A DNA stretch of 42,329 nt from GCA-002712045 sp028112705 (lineage in GTDB: Bacteria > Pseudomonadota > Alphaproteobacteria > Rhodobacterales > Rhodobacteraceae), in NCBI GenBank assembly GCA_028112705.1, contig JAOGYN010000016.1, forward strand, positions 1 to 42,329, written 5' to 3'. Position numbers and translations under genes: made by a program. The notes beneath the pieces are model-generated. The model was not told where the DNA came from and did not search any database. It saw only the letters and a list, made by a program, of their open reading frames with translations. This document shows positions 32,495-41,550 of the stretch, in pieces (positions within the stretch are counted from its first letter, which is position 1; each line of letters starts with the position of its first letter).

Positions 32495-34897
32495 TTAAGT
32501 TTTTCTCATTTGAGATCCAATTGGATCATAAGGTGAAAAAGGTATTATCTTGGCTATGTGCTTTTTACCCACAACGTGAACAAAAACCTTTTTTCCAATC
32601 TCCGCATGAGTTTTGTCTAACATTGCTAAGGCATAACTACGTTTCATCCGGTGGCCATACCCGCCTGATGTTGTCATACCTATAACTTTATCATCAGACC
32701 ATACAGGTTCAAACCCCGTTGCATCGGCATCCTCAGCATCTATTTCTAGCATTGTTAAGATTTGTTTTGGATTGAGTGATTTTTGTGCAGCCTTGCGGCC
32801 TATAAAATCACCTTTATCCCAATCGCACCATTGATCTAAACCAGTCATTGCGGGCGTATACCCCTGTGTAAATTCTGCGTTCCAGATACCAATAGATTTT
32901 TCTAACCTTAAGGAAAGCATAGCATCAAAGCCAATTTCTTTAATTCCTATTTTTTGACCAGCTTCTAGTAAAATATTTCTAAGTCCCACATGTTCTGACG
33001 TGAGGCAGTTTATTTCAAAGGCCATTTCCCCAGATAATGATAGTCGAGAAATTTTAACTCGGTATAAACCTAGGTCAATTTCAGTACACTCCATCATCTT
33101 TAAATTTGATTTTGACGATGTAATTAACGCATTTAAAACGTCTCGAGATTTCGGTCCATTTATTGAAAAACCACCAAACGTATCTGACACATCTTGAATA
33201 TCAACCTCAGTATCCATATTTTTTTCAAACCAACGCATGTGAAATTGGCGCATGTAATAGGACCCCATTAACCAATAAGTGCCATCTCCCCAATTAAAGC
33301 ATGTAAGATCCCCTTTAAGTCTGCCATCATGACCAAGCATAGGTGCCAGTTTTATCTTTCCAGGTTTTGGAAGTTTGCAAGCCAATAACTTGTTTAACCA
33401 CATCCCAGCTTTATCTCCTGATACCTTATATCGAGAAAATCCTGAAATATCTAAAAGACCACATGTTTCTTGAACCGCGTTACACTCCTCTTCCACATAT
33501 TTAAATGAATCTGGCCTTTTCATCGTGCCAGGTTCTTTAAAATCTTTTGGAGCAAAGTAGAGCGGTAATTCTAAACCCCATAGACTACCCCAAACGGCCC
33601 CTGCATCAGTCATATCATTATATGCCCCTGGAAGACGTAATGGTCTGCCAGCGGGCAATTGCTCATTTGGATAAGTCATAACAAAACGTCGAGAATAAAA
33701 CTGACCTGTTGTTTGCTTTATGTATTCTCTATTTGATTGATGCTTTCCAAATCGAGCAACATCCATACCAAAAATATCATTCTCTGGTTCACCATAAATC
33801 ATCCATTCAGCTAAACTTTTGCCTACTCCTCCACCCTGGCTGAAACCGGCCATCACACCACATGCGACCCAATAACCTGTTGGACCGATAGGGCCCACCA
33901 ACGGATTTCCATCTGGCGCAAAAGTAAAGGCACCATTTACCCAACGTCGTATTCCTACTTTATCTAGTCCTGGAAATCTTTCAAAACCAATCGCCAGCTC
34001 AGTTCCAATTCGATCAATGTCCTCAGGAATAAGGTCCATTCCATAATCCCAGGGCGCGCCATCAACATGCCAATGTTTCGGATTTTGCTCATACACCCCC
34101 ATCAATAATCCGTCACGCTCTTGTCTAGTGTACGTAAAGCCATCAAGATCAACAATTGTTGGAAGTTCTCCCTTAATGGTATTGAGTGGTTCAAATGGTT
34201 CTGTGATTAGATAATGGTGCTCCATTGGAGTGACTGGTAAGTCAACATTGGCCATCAGTCCTACTTGTTTTGCCCAAAGGCCTCCAGCATTAACAATATG
34301 CTCAGAATGAATTGTTCCTTTTTCTGTTACAACGTCCCAACTACCATCTTTTCTTTGGTTGAGTTCTACAACACGGTTTCTTAAGATTACGTCCGCACCA
34401 CGATTTTTTGCTGCTCCAACATATGCGTGTGTTGTTCCGTTTGGATCAAGATAACCCTCATTATCATCATAAAGGCCACCTAACACATCACTTGTTTTTA
34501 GAACACCGCCAGTGATTTCATTCACCTCATTTGGAGACATTAATCGCGCTGTTTTTACACCAATCGCTTGGAATGTGGCCCATCCTGCTTTTATCTGTTC
34601 CCACCGATCTGGGTCTGTAGCAATGTTCACACCGCCAGTCATATGAAGACCACAGTTCACACCACTTTCTTTTTCAATTTCACGATACAAATTGATCGTG
34701 TAATCTTGTAACACAGCAATATTTGGGTCTCCATTTAGCGCATGAAACCCAGCGGCGGCATGCCATGTGGAACCCGCTGTTAGTTCAGTTCGTTCAATAA
34801 GTGCCACATCACCCCAACCAAATTTAGTTAAATGGTAAAGTACTGATGCTCCGACTACACCACCTCCAATGACCACGGCACGATAAGAAGATTTCAT
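32495..34897 (-). CDS. FAD-dependent dimethylglycine/sarcosine dehydrogenase-like protein with GcvT domain (copy 1)
   Basis: 800 residues. The N-terminal DAO fold has the FAD-binding VVIGGGVVGAS (8-18), and His46 in AGSTWHAAAG is at the position of covalent FAD attachment in dimethylglycine dehydrogenase. The C-terminal half is an aminomethyltransferase (GcvT)-like folate domain (PKPGKIKLAPML, GDLTCFN, GEMAFEIN). Such enzymes oxidatively demethylate N-methylglycines and pass the one-carbon unit to tetrahydrofolate. AGGAACA precedes the ATG. It is divergent from a D-threonine-aldolase-like gene, with an inverted repeat between them. The exact N-methyl substrate is uncertain. Confidence 0.88.
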   Translation of the reverse strand: MKSSYRAVVIGGGVVGASVLYHLTKFGWGDVALIERTELTAGSTWHAAAGFHALNGDPNIAVLQDYTINLYREIEKESGVNCGLHMTGGVNIATDPDRWEQIKAGWATFQAIGVKTARLMSPNEVNEITGGVLKTSDVLGGLYDDNEGYLDPNGTTHAYVGAAKNRGADVILRNRVVELNQRKDGSWDVVTEKGTIHSEHIVNAGGLWAKQVGLMANVDLPVTPMEHHYLITEPFEPLNTIKGELPTIVDLDGFTYTRQERDGLLMGVYEQNPKHWHVDGAPWDYGMDLIPEDIDRIGTELAIGFERFPGLDKVGIRRWVNGAFTFAPDGNPLVGPIGPTGYWVACGVMAGFSQGGGVGKSLAEWMIYGEPENDIFGMDVARFGKHQSNREYIKQTTGQFYSRRFVMTYPNEQLPAGRPLRLPGAYNDMTDAGAVWGSLWGLELPLYFAPKDFKEPGTMKRPDSFKYVEEECNAVQETCGLLDISGFSRYKVSGDKAGMWLNKLLACKLPKPGKIKLAPMLGHDGRLKGDLTCFNWGDGTYWLMGSYYMRQFHMRWFEKNMDTEVDIQDVSDTFGGFSINGPKSRDVLNALITSSKSNLKMMECTEIDLGLYRVKISRLSLSGEMAFEINCLTSEHVGLRNILLEAGQKIGIKEIGFDAMLSLRLEKSIGIWNAEFTQGYTPAMTGLDQWCDWDKGDFIGRKAAQKSLNPKQILTMLEIDAEDADATGFEPVWSDDKVIGMTTSGGYGHRMKRSYALAMLDKTHAEIGKKVFVHVVGKKHIAKIIPFSPYDPIGSQMRKT

Positions 34898-35052
34898 TTT
34901 ATGTTCCTATAATTATTTAAATTACGATTACTCAAAATTTTTACTCAGTAAACACATAATGCTGAGTTTTTAAAATTATTTTGCCAATCCTGAAACTTTA
35001 TAAACCATCTGAAAGTGTTTACATTGATAAACAAAAGTGTACTTTTTTAATT
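34898..35052. promoter_or_regulatory. Divergent promoter region with an inverted repeat
   Basis: AT-rich DNA between two divergent genes. ACTCAG (34943-34948) and CTGAGT (34962-34967) form an inverted repeat with a 13-base spacer, the only distinct structure seen. It could bind a regulator of either gene. Confidence 0.4.
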
Positions 35053-36153
35053 ATGAAAAAACCTCACAATGAGATAATTGAAAATCTCAAGCAAAATATT
35101 ATCAAAAACTTTGGAACTCCTTGCCCAGTGATTGATCTTGATATTGTAGAGACTAACATTAACCATGCGCAGAAGCTTTGTGATGTGAAGGGCCTTGCTA
35201 ATAGACCTCACATTAAAACCCATAAATCACCTGTCTTGGCCAAAATGCAGATTGCGGCTGGTGCGAAGGGAATTACTTGTCAAAAACTAGGTGAAGCAGA
35301 AGTAATGGCTGATGCGGGCATTATAGATATTATCATTGCAACGAACCTTTTGGGGGCCGCTGCGTCTGGCCGCCTAACCTCATTGCAGAGACGCATTAGT
35401 TTAAAGGTATGTGCGGATAATCCATTTTCGCTCGCGGCCTACTCTGAAGCTGCGCATCAGGCCGATCGAGTTATGGATGTACTGATTGAATGTGATACTG
35501 GCCAGCATCGCGCTGGTGTAGTCACACCAGGTGAAGTCATTACGCTTGCAAGAATTATAAAAAATGATCCTATGCTTAATTTTGTGGGATTGTTGTTTTA
35601 CCCACCCCTGAATGGTTGGGCGCAGACGCAAGAATTTTTGGGAAAAACTAAGAAAGGCCTTGAAAGCTTAGGAATGTCAGCCAAGATTGTGTCAACTGGT
35701 GGCACACCAAATTTTCAAAACATTGGTCAACTGGATGGCGCAACAGAACATCGTGCTGGAACCTGCATTTTTAATGATCTCATGATGATTGAGGCTGGTG
35801 TGGCAAAATTTGAGGATTGTGCTTTACAAGTGTTTACGAGTGTTGTCAGCCGGGGAGGAGTGGATCGAGGCATCCTTGATGCTGGTTCCAAAACTTTAAC
35901 ATCTGATCAGTTTGGGTTGGAAGGATTTGGCAGACTTCTTGAGCATCCAAATGCCATGATTGAAAAACTTGCTGAAGAGCACGGCTTTCTTGATCTTTCA
36001 AAGTGCCTCAATAAACCCAAAATAGGCGATATTGTTAGAGTTATACCAAATCATGTTTGTGTTGCTGTTAATATGGTTGATCAGCTTGTGGCCGTGCGTG
36101 GCAATGAAATTGTCGACGTGATCCCAGTAGCTGCGCGTGGTATGCTTGTTTAA
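35053..36153 (+). CDS. D-threonine aldolase / D-serine dehydratase-like PLP enzyme (DSD1 family)
   Basis: 366 residues from the ATG at 35053; the frame extends to a TTG at 34981, but the extra 24 residues are unlike the family N-terminus. An alanine-racemase-type (fold III) barrel: PCPVIDLD leads in, Lys in RPHIKTHKSP carries PLP, and STGGTPNF, TEHRAGTCIFND and DAGSKTLTSD are family blocks. HVCVAVN near the C-terminus is the metal-binding site of metal-activated D-threonine aldolases and D-serine dehydratases. The likely reaction is cleavage or dehydration of a beta-hydroxy D-amino acid, giving glycine if an aldolase. That would fit beside a dehydrogenase that also ends at glycine or sarcosine. 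Confidence 0.85.
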   Translation: MKKPHNEIIENLKQNIIKNFGTPCPVIDLDIVETNINHAQKLCDVKGLANRPHIKTHKSPVLAKMQIAAGAKGITCQKLGEAEVMADAGIIDIIIATNLLGAAASGRLTSLQRRISLKVCADNPFSLAAYSEAAHQADRVMDVLIECDTGQHRAGVVTPGEVITLARIIKNDPMLNFVGLLFYPPLNGWAQTQEFLGKTKKGLESLGMSAKIVSTGGTPNFQNIGQLDGATEHRAGTCIFNDLMMIEAGVAKFEDCALQVFTSVVSRGGVDRGILDAGSKTLTSDQFGLEGFGRLLEHPNAMIEKLAEEHGFLDLSKCLNKPKIGDIVRVIPNHVCVAVNMVDQLVAVRGNEIVDVIPVAARGMLV

Positions 36154-36230
36154 CCCTAGGGTTTAAAAAAAACCGGTAAAGCAACTGTGGAAATATTAAA
36201 TAAGAAACTTAGTTCTCCAAGATACTTTAA

Positions 36231-36719
36231 TTAATTATTTATGATTTTGCAGTTTAGATTGTAAACAATATTACTTGTGTCATTTACGTCATTTAATTGA
36301 AATCCATGCTTTTGTGCTTCGGTTTGGAAAGCCTTGTAAAGTAAACTTCGCAAATCAATGTCAATACTACTATCCTCAACTGAAAATTCTTGAAGATTGT
36401 CTTGATTATCATCAAGGTTATCTTCAACCTTTTCCTTATTCCCAAATATTTGTTCCCAGCCAGATCGATAGGCTGGTGTGGAAACACTTGAAAAATGACT
36501 AATAGAAGATTGAGATGCTGACTTTGGAGGTGTTTTGTCTTTTGTTGTTTTGGAATCTTGCGTGGTTTCGGTGCTTTTATCAGTAGTATCTTTTTTAATG
36601 TCAGTATTTTTTTCAGTAGTATCTTTTTTAACATCAGCATTTTTTTCAATATTATTTTTTTTAACTTCAGTGGAAGCGGCTTCCTTAGCCGGCTTCTTAG
36701 GTGATTTCTCAGCGCTCAT
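36231..36719 (-). CDS. Lys/Thr-rich hypothetical protein with internal repeats
   Basis: 162 residues from the ATG at 36719 (MSAEKSPKKPAKE); the frame runs upstream to 36764 with a less convincing start. Residues 15-60 are low-complexity and carry about 10-residue repeats (NADVKKDTTEK, NTDIKKDTTDK). Beyond lies a short ordered segment, PAYRSGWEQIFGNKEK, then an acidic linker and a C-terminal part, LRSLLYKAFQTEAQKHGF. No signal peptide. The YRSGW-IFG segment looks like a small conserved alphaproteobacterial motif, but I cannot name the family. Function unknown. Confidence 0.6.
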   Translation of the reverse strand: MSAEKSPKKPAKEAASTEVKKNNIEKNADVKKDTTEKNTDIKKDTTDKSTETTQDSKTTKDKTPPKSASQSSISHFSSVSTPAYRSGWEQIFGNKEKVEDNLDDNQDNLQEFSVEDSSIDIDLRSLLYKAFQTEAQKHGFQLNDVNDTSNIVYNLNCKIINN

Positions 36720-36819
36720 AATATATATTTTCCAATCATCAAAATTAGTGGGGTCGTTTAACAAGTTTTAATGTGGGCTTACAAGTAATTTTTGGCAGTA
36801 GTACCTGTAATTATTTTAG

Positions 36820-38025
36820 CTATCTAACTTTGTTCCGCTTTTCGTAGTTTCGTAGTGATTGGCCAAGAGACGTAATGCCCTTCTGAATAAGATCTTCAGA
36901 TTGAGAGGAGAAATTGATGCGAGCATGATTTTTTTGTTCTTTAACCGGAAAAAAGCTACCACCTGGTACATATGCTACTTTAGCTTCTGGTAGTGCTATT
37001 TCTTTCATAAATTTAGTTGTGTCAAATTTTTCATCAAATGTTACCCAAGTAAACAATCCCCCACTGGGGTTAGTTATTTTAATATTTTCTGGAAAGTGTT
37101 TTTTAATTTGCTTCAACATTAATTCTTTTTTAGTTAAGTATGCTTCCTTAAGTTTGTTTATGTGCGCATTAAGATCATAACGCTCTAAAAACATGCTTGT
37201 TGCAGCCATATTGAGTGTTGAAGTTTGTGTATCTGCTGCTACCTTCAATAATCCCATTTTCTTAATTAGGTTGGCTTCTGCTACAGCCCAACCAATTCGT
37301 AAACCTGGAACTAAAATTTTTGAAAAACTACCCAGATGAATGACGCGATTTTGGGTATCCATTGATTTCAAGGTGGGAAGGCTTTCACCTTCAAAACGGA
37401 TATGGCGATAAGGTGTGTCTTCCAAGATCACTACGTCATGTAGATTTGCTAAATTAATTAATTGCTTACGTCTAGTGAGGCTCAGTGTAACTCCAGTTGG
37501 GTTTTGGAAGTCAGGAATGGTATATATCATCTTAGTTTTTGGATTTTCTTCTAGCACTTTCTTAAGAAGATCTGTTCGCATACCATCATCATCTATTGGT
37601 ACAGCTTTATAATTTGGTTGATTAAGATTGAATGCAATTAAAGCACCCAAGAAAGTTGGATCTTCTGTGATTAAAACATCACCAGGATCAATAAACATTT
37701 TGGAAACTAAGTCGAATCCTTGTTGAGAGCCGTGAAGAATTAAAACATCTTTTGCGTCACAAGGTGTTCCATCTAATGTCATCAAGTTGGCAATTTGCTC
37801 ACGTAGTTTGGGCAATCCGTCTGAAGGGGCATATTGCATTGACGCACCACTTGGATCATTAATTATTTCACTAAATACTTTTATTAATTTGTTTTTTGGA
37901 AACAAAGAGGCATCTGGATAACCACCGCCAAATGATATAATTGATTTGTCTGCTCCCAATGCTAATAGTTCATCAATCGCAGAAGGTTTAACTACCTTCA
38001 TTTTTTCTGAAAATAGGTTGTTCAT
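36820..38025 (-). CDS. Class I PLP-dependent aminotransferase (2-aminoadipate/MocR-like)
   Basis: 401 residues from the ATG at 38025, which has AAGG nine bases upstream; the frame reaches a TTG at 38061. Motifs: ISFGGGYPDASLFP at the N-terminus, YAPSDGLPKLREQIA, PDFQNPTGVTLS, EDTPYRHIRFEG, and the PLP lysine in GSFSKILVPGLRIGW. This is the LysN / 2-aminoadipate aminotransferase group, which has broad amino acid specificity. No DNA-binding domain is present, so it is not a MocR regulator. It is divergent from the second dehydrogenase gene. Confidence 0.9.
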   Translation of the reverse strand: MNNLFSEKMKVVKPSAIDELLALGADKSIISFGGGYPDASLFPKNKLIKVFSEIINDPSGASMQYAPSDGLPKLREQIANLMTLDGTPCDAKDVLILHGSQQGFDLVSKMFIDPGDVLITEDPTFLGALIAFNLNQPNYKAVPIDDDGMRTDLLKKVLEENPKTKMIYTIPDFQNPTGVTLSLTRRKQLINLANLHDVVILEDTPYRHIRFEGESLPTLKSMDTQNRVIHLGSFSKILVPGLRIGWAVAEANLIKKMGLLKVAADTQTSTLNMAATSMFLERYDLNAHINKLKEAYLTKKELMLKQIKKHFPENIKITNPSGGLFTWVTFDEKFDTTKFMKEIALPEAKVAYVPGGSFFPVKEQKNHARINFSSQSEDLIQKGITSLGQSLRNYEKRNKVR

Positions 38026-38061
38026 TTTTGACCTTAATTTTTTTGAGTATGGAACACTCAA

Positions 38062-38309
38062 TTTTATTAGAATGCAAGAATTAGGAATAATGTGGCGACC
38101 ATTAAAACTCCCAGGTGTAATTAAAAATATTTAATCCTATTATAAATCAAAATGTATACATTACTTAATTTTCTTAGTTATAAATAGAGATTGTAATCTG
38201 AATTAAAGATTTGTTGCAAAATAGAATTTATTTGTCATATTTTAGTTTAATCTGTGGCTAATATTTTATTTGTCAAAATTTTTATTAAAAGTACATGTAG
38301 GAGCGTCCT
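38062..38309. promoter_or_regulatory. Divergent promoter region with palindrome and direct repeat
   Basis: About 250 very AT-rich bases between the aminotransferase and copy 2 dehydrogenase genes. AATGTATACATT (38151-38162) is a perfect 12-base palindrome whose TGTATACA core recalls GntR/FadR-family operators. TTATTTGTCA occurs twice in direct orientation (38228-38237 and 38266-38275). Both are candidate regulator sites. Confidence 0.45.
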
Positions 38310-40760
38310 TTGCCAGATATTCAGTTAGATGAAAATAGTAATATTAAGTCATTACCTAGCCATGCAAAGGTAGTCATTATTGGTGGTGGTGTTGTTGGAT
38401 GTTCAATTTTATTTCATCTTGCTAAATTTGGATGGAAAGACGTTATTTTACTAGAGAGAAATGAATTAACTTCTGGGTCTAGCTGGCATGCTGCAGGACA
38501 AATTCATACGATCTCTAGCGACCCAAACATCAGCCGACTTCAAGGTTATACAATAGATTTATATAAAGAGATTGAGAAAATCTCAGGGCATTCTGTTGGC
38601 TTACATATGACCGGTGGTTTTTATCTTGCTTCAAATAAAACTTGGTATGACTATTTAAAGCGGGAGAGATCAAAGGCTCGTTATATGGGATTGCAGCAGG
38701 AATTCATTAGTCCAGCTGAGGTTGCTAGTAGACATCCCTTGATTGATCCAAAACATTATCATGCTGCTTTATGGGATGAACAAGATGGTGATTTAGATCC
38801 CTCAGGTGCGACTTATGCGTTTGCAAAGGCCGCAAAGTTTTATGGAGCTCAGTATTTCACACATACCCCTGCCACGTCGACTACACAAAAGTTAGATGGA
38901 TCATGGGATATTGTTACGCCAAAGGGTTCGATAAATGCAGAAATTATTGTTAACTGTGGTGGATTATGGGCTCGGGAAGTAGGTCACATGCAAGGTTTGC
39001 AGATCCCAGTACAACCGATGGAACATCATTATTTGATTACCGAACGTATTGACGCTGTAGCAAATCATGGTTCCAGGTTGCCGTGTGGTATTGATTACGA
39101 GGCTAATATTTATTTTCGTCAGGAACAAGAGGGTATGCTTTTGGGGACCTATGAACCAGTTGGAACACCCTGGAAAGTAAGTGGTACTCCTTGGGATTTC
39201 GGACACGAATTACTACAACCAAATCTAGATAGTATTGCTGATCGACTAGAGTTGGCCTTTGAGAGAGTTCCAGCTTTGGCTCAGGCGGGAATTAAAGATG
39301 CTATTAATGGACCCTTTACATTTGGACCTGATGGAAATCCCATGATTGGCCCAGTTCCAGGTATGAAAAATTATTGGTGTGCGGTGGGGGTCATGGCGGG
39401 GTTTTGTCAAGGCGGTGGCGTTGGTTTAACTATGGCCGAATGGATGATAGATGGAGAGCCTTCTATAGACGTTTGGGCAATGGATGTTGCCAGGTTTGGT
39501 GATTGGGCAACACCAGACTGGGGAACTATTAAGTCGACTGAAAATTATGAGCGTCGTTTTGTAATGACGTTTCCAAATGAGACATTGCCACAGGGTAGAT
39601 TACAGAAAACAACATCACTTTATGATCGATTGATCGCTAAAGGTGCCAGAATGGATCAAAGTTTTGGGTTGGAACACGCATTATGGTTTGCTGATGATCA
39701 AAACGATGCATGGGAGGACCCAAGCTTTGATAGAAATAGGAGCCATGATTATGTTTCTCGGGAAGTGAAAGCCGTTCGAGAAAATGTTGGTGGCATAGAG
39801 ATAGCAAATTTTGCTAAGCACGAATTTAAAGGTCCAGGTGCGCGTAAGTATTTAGACCAAATTTTAGCTGGTTTTGTGCCTAAAGTGGGTCGATTGAGTT
39901 TAACACCAATGCTAACTCCAAAGGGAAAATTATATGGTGATTTAACCGTAGCGTGCATAGAAGAACATTATTTTATAGTATTTGGTTCGGGTGCAATGCA
40001 AGAGGCACATCGTCGTTGGTTTGAGAAAAGTTTACCTAAAAATGTTTTTTATAAAAATGTGAGTGATGATTGGCATGGTATAGCTATTTCGGGACCAAAA
40101 TCCCGTCATTTGTTAAAAAATATCACTCGGGATGATGTGACAGATAGCGCATTTAAATTTAGAGATGTCCGACAAACTTATGTAGGTGGTGTGCCTGTTA
40201 TCCTGAATAGAATTAGTTTCAGTGGAGAACTTGGTTATGAGATTTATTGCAAACCGCATTATTTAATAAGACTAGCAGATGCGATTGAGGAAGCTGGTAA
40301 TGACTTAGGTTACGTTTGGTATGGTGCACGTGCGTTAATGTCATTGCGTTTGGAAAAAGGGTGGGGCGCTTGGTCATTAGATTTTCGTCCAGACTTTAAC
40401 GCAGTAGAGAGTGGATTAGATGCATTTATAAATTGGGAAAAAGATTTTGTGGGGAAAAATGCTACTGAGGTTATCCAAGCTGCTGGCATTTCGCAAAAAT
40501 TAGTCACAATGATAATTGATGTTGAAGGTATTGATGTGAGTAATGATGAGGCGATTTTAAAAGATGGTATAGCAGTAGGCTATATAAGCTCTGGAGGTTA
40601 TGCACATCATACTCAAAAATCTATGGCAATGGGCTATGTAAAGTTAGAATATGCTATTGCTGGTTCTGAATTAAAAGTAGAGATACTTGGCGACTTATAT
40701 GATGCTGTTATTTTAGGATCCCCAGCCTATGACGCTAATGGTTTCAATATGCGTTCCTAA
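38310..40760 (+). CDS. FAD-dependent dimethylglycine/sarcosine dehydrogenase-like protein with GcvT domain (copy 2)
   Basis: 816 residues, paralog of 32495-34897. It starts at a TTG with TAGGAG nine bases upstream. FAD motif VVIIGGGVVGCS (21-32), probable covalent FAD attachment at His60 in SGSSWHAAG, NGPFTFGPDGNP in the substrate domain, and a GcvT-like folate domain from about residue 430 (LSLTPMLTPKGK, GELGYEIY). The N-terminus is about 14 residues longer than copy 1. Retention of two divergent copies within 4 kb suggests different N-methyl substrates, for instance dimethylglycine and sarcosine, but the sequence does not say which is which. Confidence 0.88.
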   Translation: MPDIQLDENSNIKSLPSHAKVVIIGGGVVGCSILFHLAKFGWKDVILLERNELTSGSSWHAAGQIHTISSDPNISRLQGYTIDLYKEIEKISGHSVGLHMTGGFYLASNKTWYDYLKRERSKARYMGLQQEFISPAEVASRHPLIDPKHYHAALWDEQDGDLDPSGATYAFAKAAKFYGAQYFTHTPATSTTQKLDGSWDIVTPKGSINAEIIVNCGGLWAREVGHMQGLQIPVQPMEHHYLITERIDAVANHGSRLPCGIDYEANIYFRQEQEGMLLGTYEPVGTPWKVSGTPWDFGHELLQPNLDSIADRLELAFERVPALAQAGIKDAINGPFTFGPDGNPMIGPVPGMKNYWCAVGVMAGFCQGGGVGLTMAEWMIDGEPSIDVWAMDVARFGDWATPDWGTIKSTENYERRFVMTFPNETLPQGRLQKTTSLYDRLIAKGARMDQSFGLEHALWFADDQNDAWEDPSFDRNRSHDYVSREVKAVRENVGGIEIANFAKHEFKGPGARKYLDQILAGFVPKVGRLSLTPMLTPKGKLYGDLTVACIEEHYFIVFGSGAMQEAHRRWFEKSLPKNVFYKNVSDDWHGIAISGPKSRHLLKNITRDDVTDSAFKFRDVRQTYVGGVPVILNRISFSGELGYEIYCKPHYLIRLADAIEEAGNDLGYVWYGARALMSLRLEKGWGAWSLDFRPDFNAVESGLDAFINWEKDFVGKNATEVIQAAGISQKLVTMIIDVEGIDVSNDEAILKDGIAVGYISSGGYAHHTQKSMAMGYVKLEYAIAGSELKVEILGDLYDAVILGSPAYDANGFNMRS

Positions 40761-40768
40761 TGGCAAGC

Positions 40769-41446
40769 TTAGTTTTTTAATTTTACGAATAAGCTCGTTA
40801 AGGCGTGAATGCTTGCAGCCACCGAGGGACCAATTCCTATAGCAAATAGCAAGGTCCCAAGCCCTACTACTCCACCTAAAAGCCAACCAATCAATACAAC
40901 TGTAAGTTCTATTCCGCTTCGCACCCAAGCAATGGGTAGGTTAGAGATGCTTTGCAAACCAGTCATTAAACCATCTCTTGGCCCAGGGCCTAAGTTAGCA
41001 ATGAGGTAAACTGCTCCTCCAAAACCAGTTATAATTATCCCCAATATTACTTGCGTAAGTTTTAAAAAATATATTTCTGGAGATGGAAGGTAAGGCAGGG
41101 AATAATCCAATACGGTGGCAATAATAATTACATTTAGCACAGTGCCTAGTCCAGGAATTTGTTTTAAAGGTATCCAGCACAATAAAACGAAAAGACTGAT
41201 GCAAAAGGTTGCCGTGCCTACGCTAAAATTAAACACTCTTGAAATGCCTTGCCCAAGCACTGTCCATGGGCTGACACCAATACCAGCAGATATTAGTAGC
41301 GCCTCGCCAAGTCCAAACAAAATTAATCCAATTATTAAAAATAAAATAGACATTAATTTTGGTGTTATAGTTAACGCTTTAGGTGAACTCCAAAATAATG
41401 TTGGAATTTTTTTTGTAGATAAAAAATCTAATTTAATAATCATCAA
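40769..41446 (-). CDS. YczE/YyaS-like integral membrane protein
   Basis: 225 residues with about five hydrophobic helices. The segments LFGLGEALLISAGIGVSPWTVLGQG, FGGAVYLIANLGPGPRDGLMTGL and the C-terminal LGTLLFAIGIGPSVAASI follow the YczE/YitT-like pattern, with the conserved GxGPRDGLM loop. Role unknown; such proteins are guessed to be transporters. It converges on the copy 2 dehydrogenase, with only eight bases between the stop codons. Confidence 0.82.
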   Translation of the reverse strand: MMIIKLDFLSTKKIPTLFWSSPKALTITPKLMSILFLIIGLILFGLGEALLISAGIGVSPWTVLGQGISRVFNFSVGTATFCISLFVLLCWIPLKQIPGLGTVLNVIIIATVLDYSLPYLPSPEIYFLKLTQVILGIIITGFGGAVYLIANLGPGPRDGLMTGLQSISNLPIAWVRSGIELTVVLIGWLLGGVVGLGTLLFAIGIGPSVAASIHALTSLFVKLKN

Positions 41447-41550
41447 TATAATTTTCTGAAATAAGTATTTCTAGCCAAACTCTGTGATCTGTGATTTTAC
41501 GCACCCTTGATAGGTCAAACTGATCAGTATCTTAAGTGCTAAATCAATAA

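Noticed and set aside
36152..36163. AACCCTAGGGTT palindrome at the end of the D-threonine-aldolase-like gene
   Set aside because: No loop and followed by A and not T; cannot act as a normal terminator on the plus strand.
36820..38025. MocR-type transcription regulator
   Set aside because: The protein has only the aminotransferase domain; no winged-helix DNA-binding domain precedes it.
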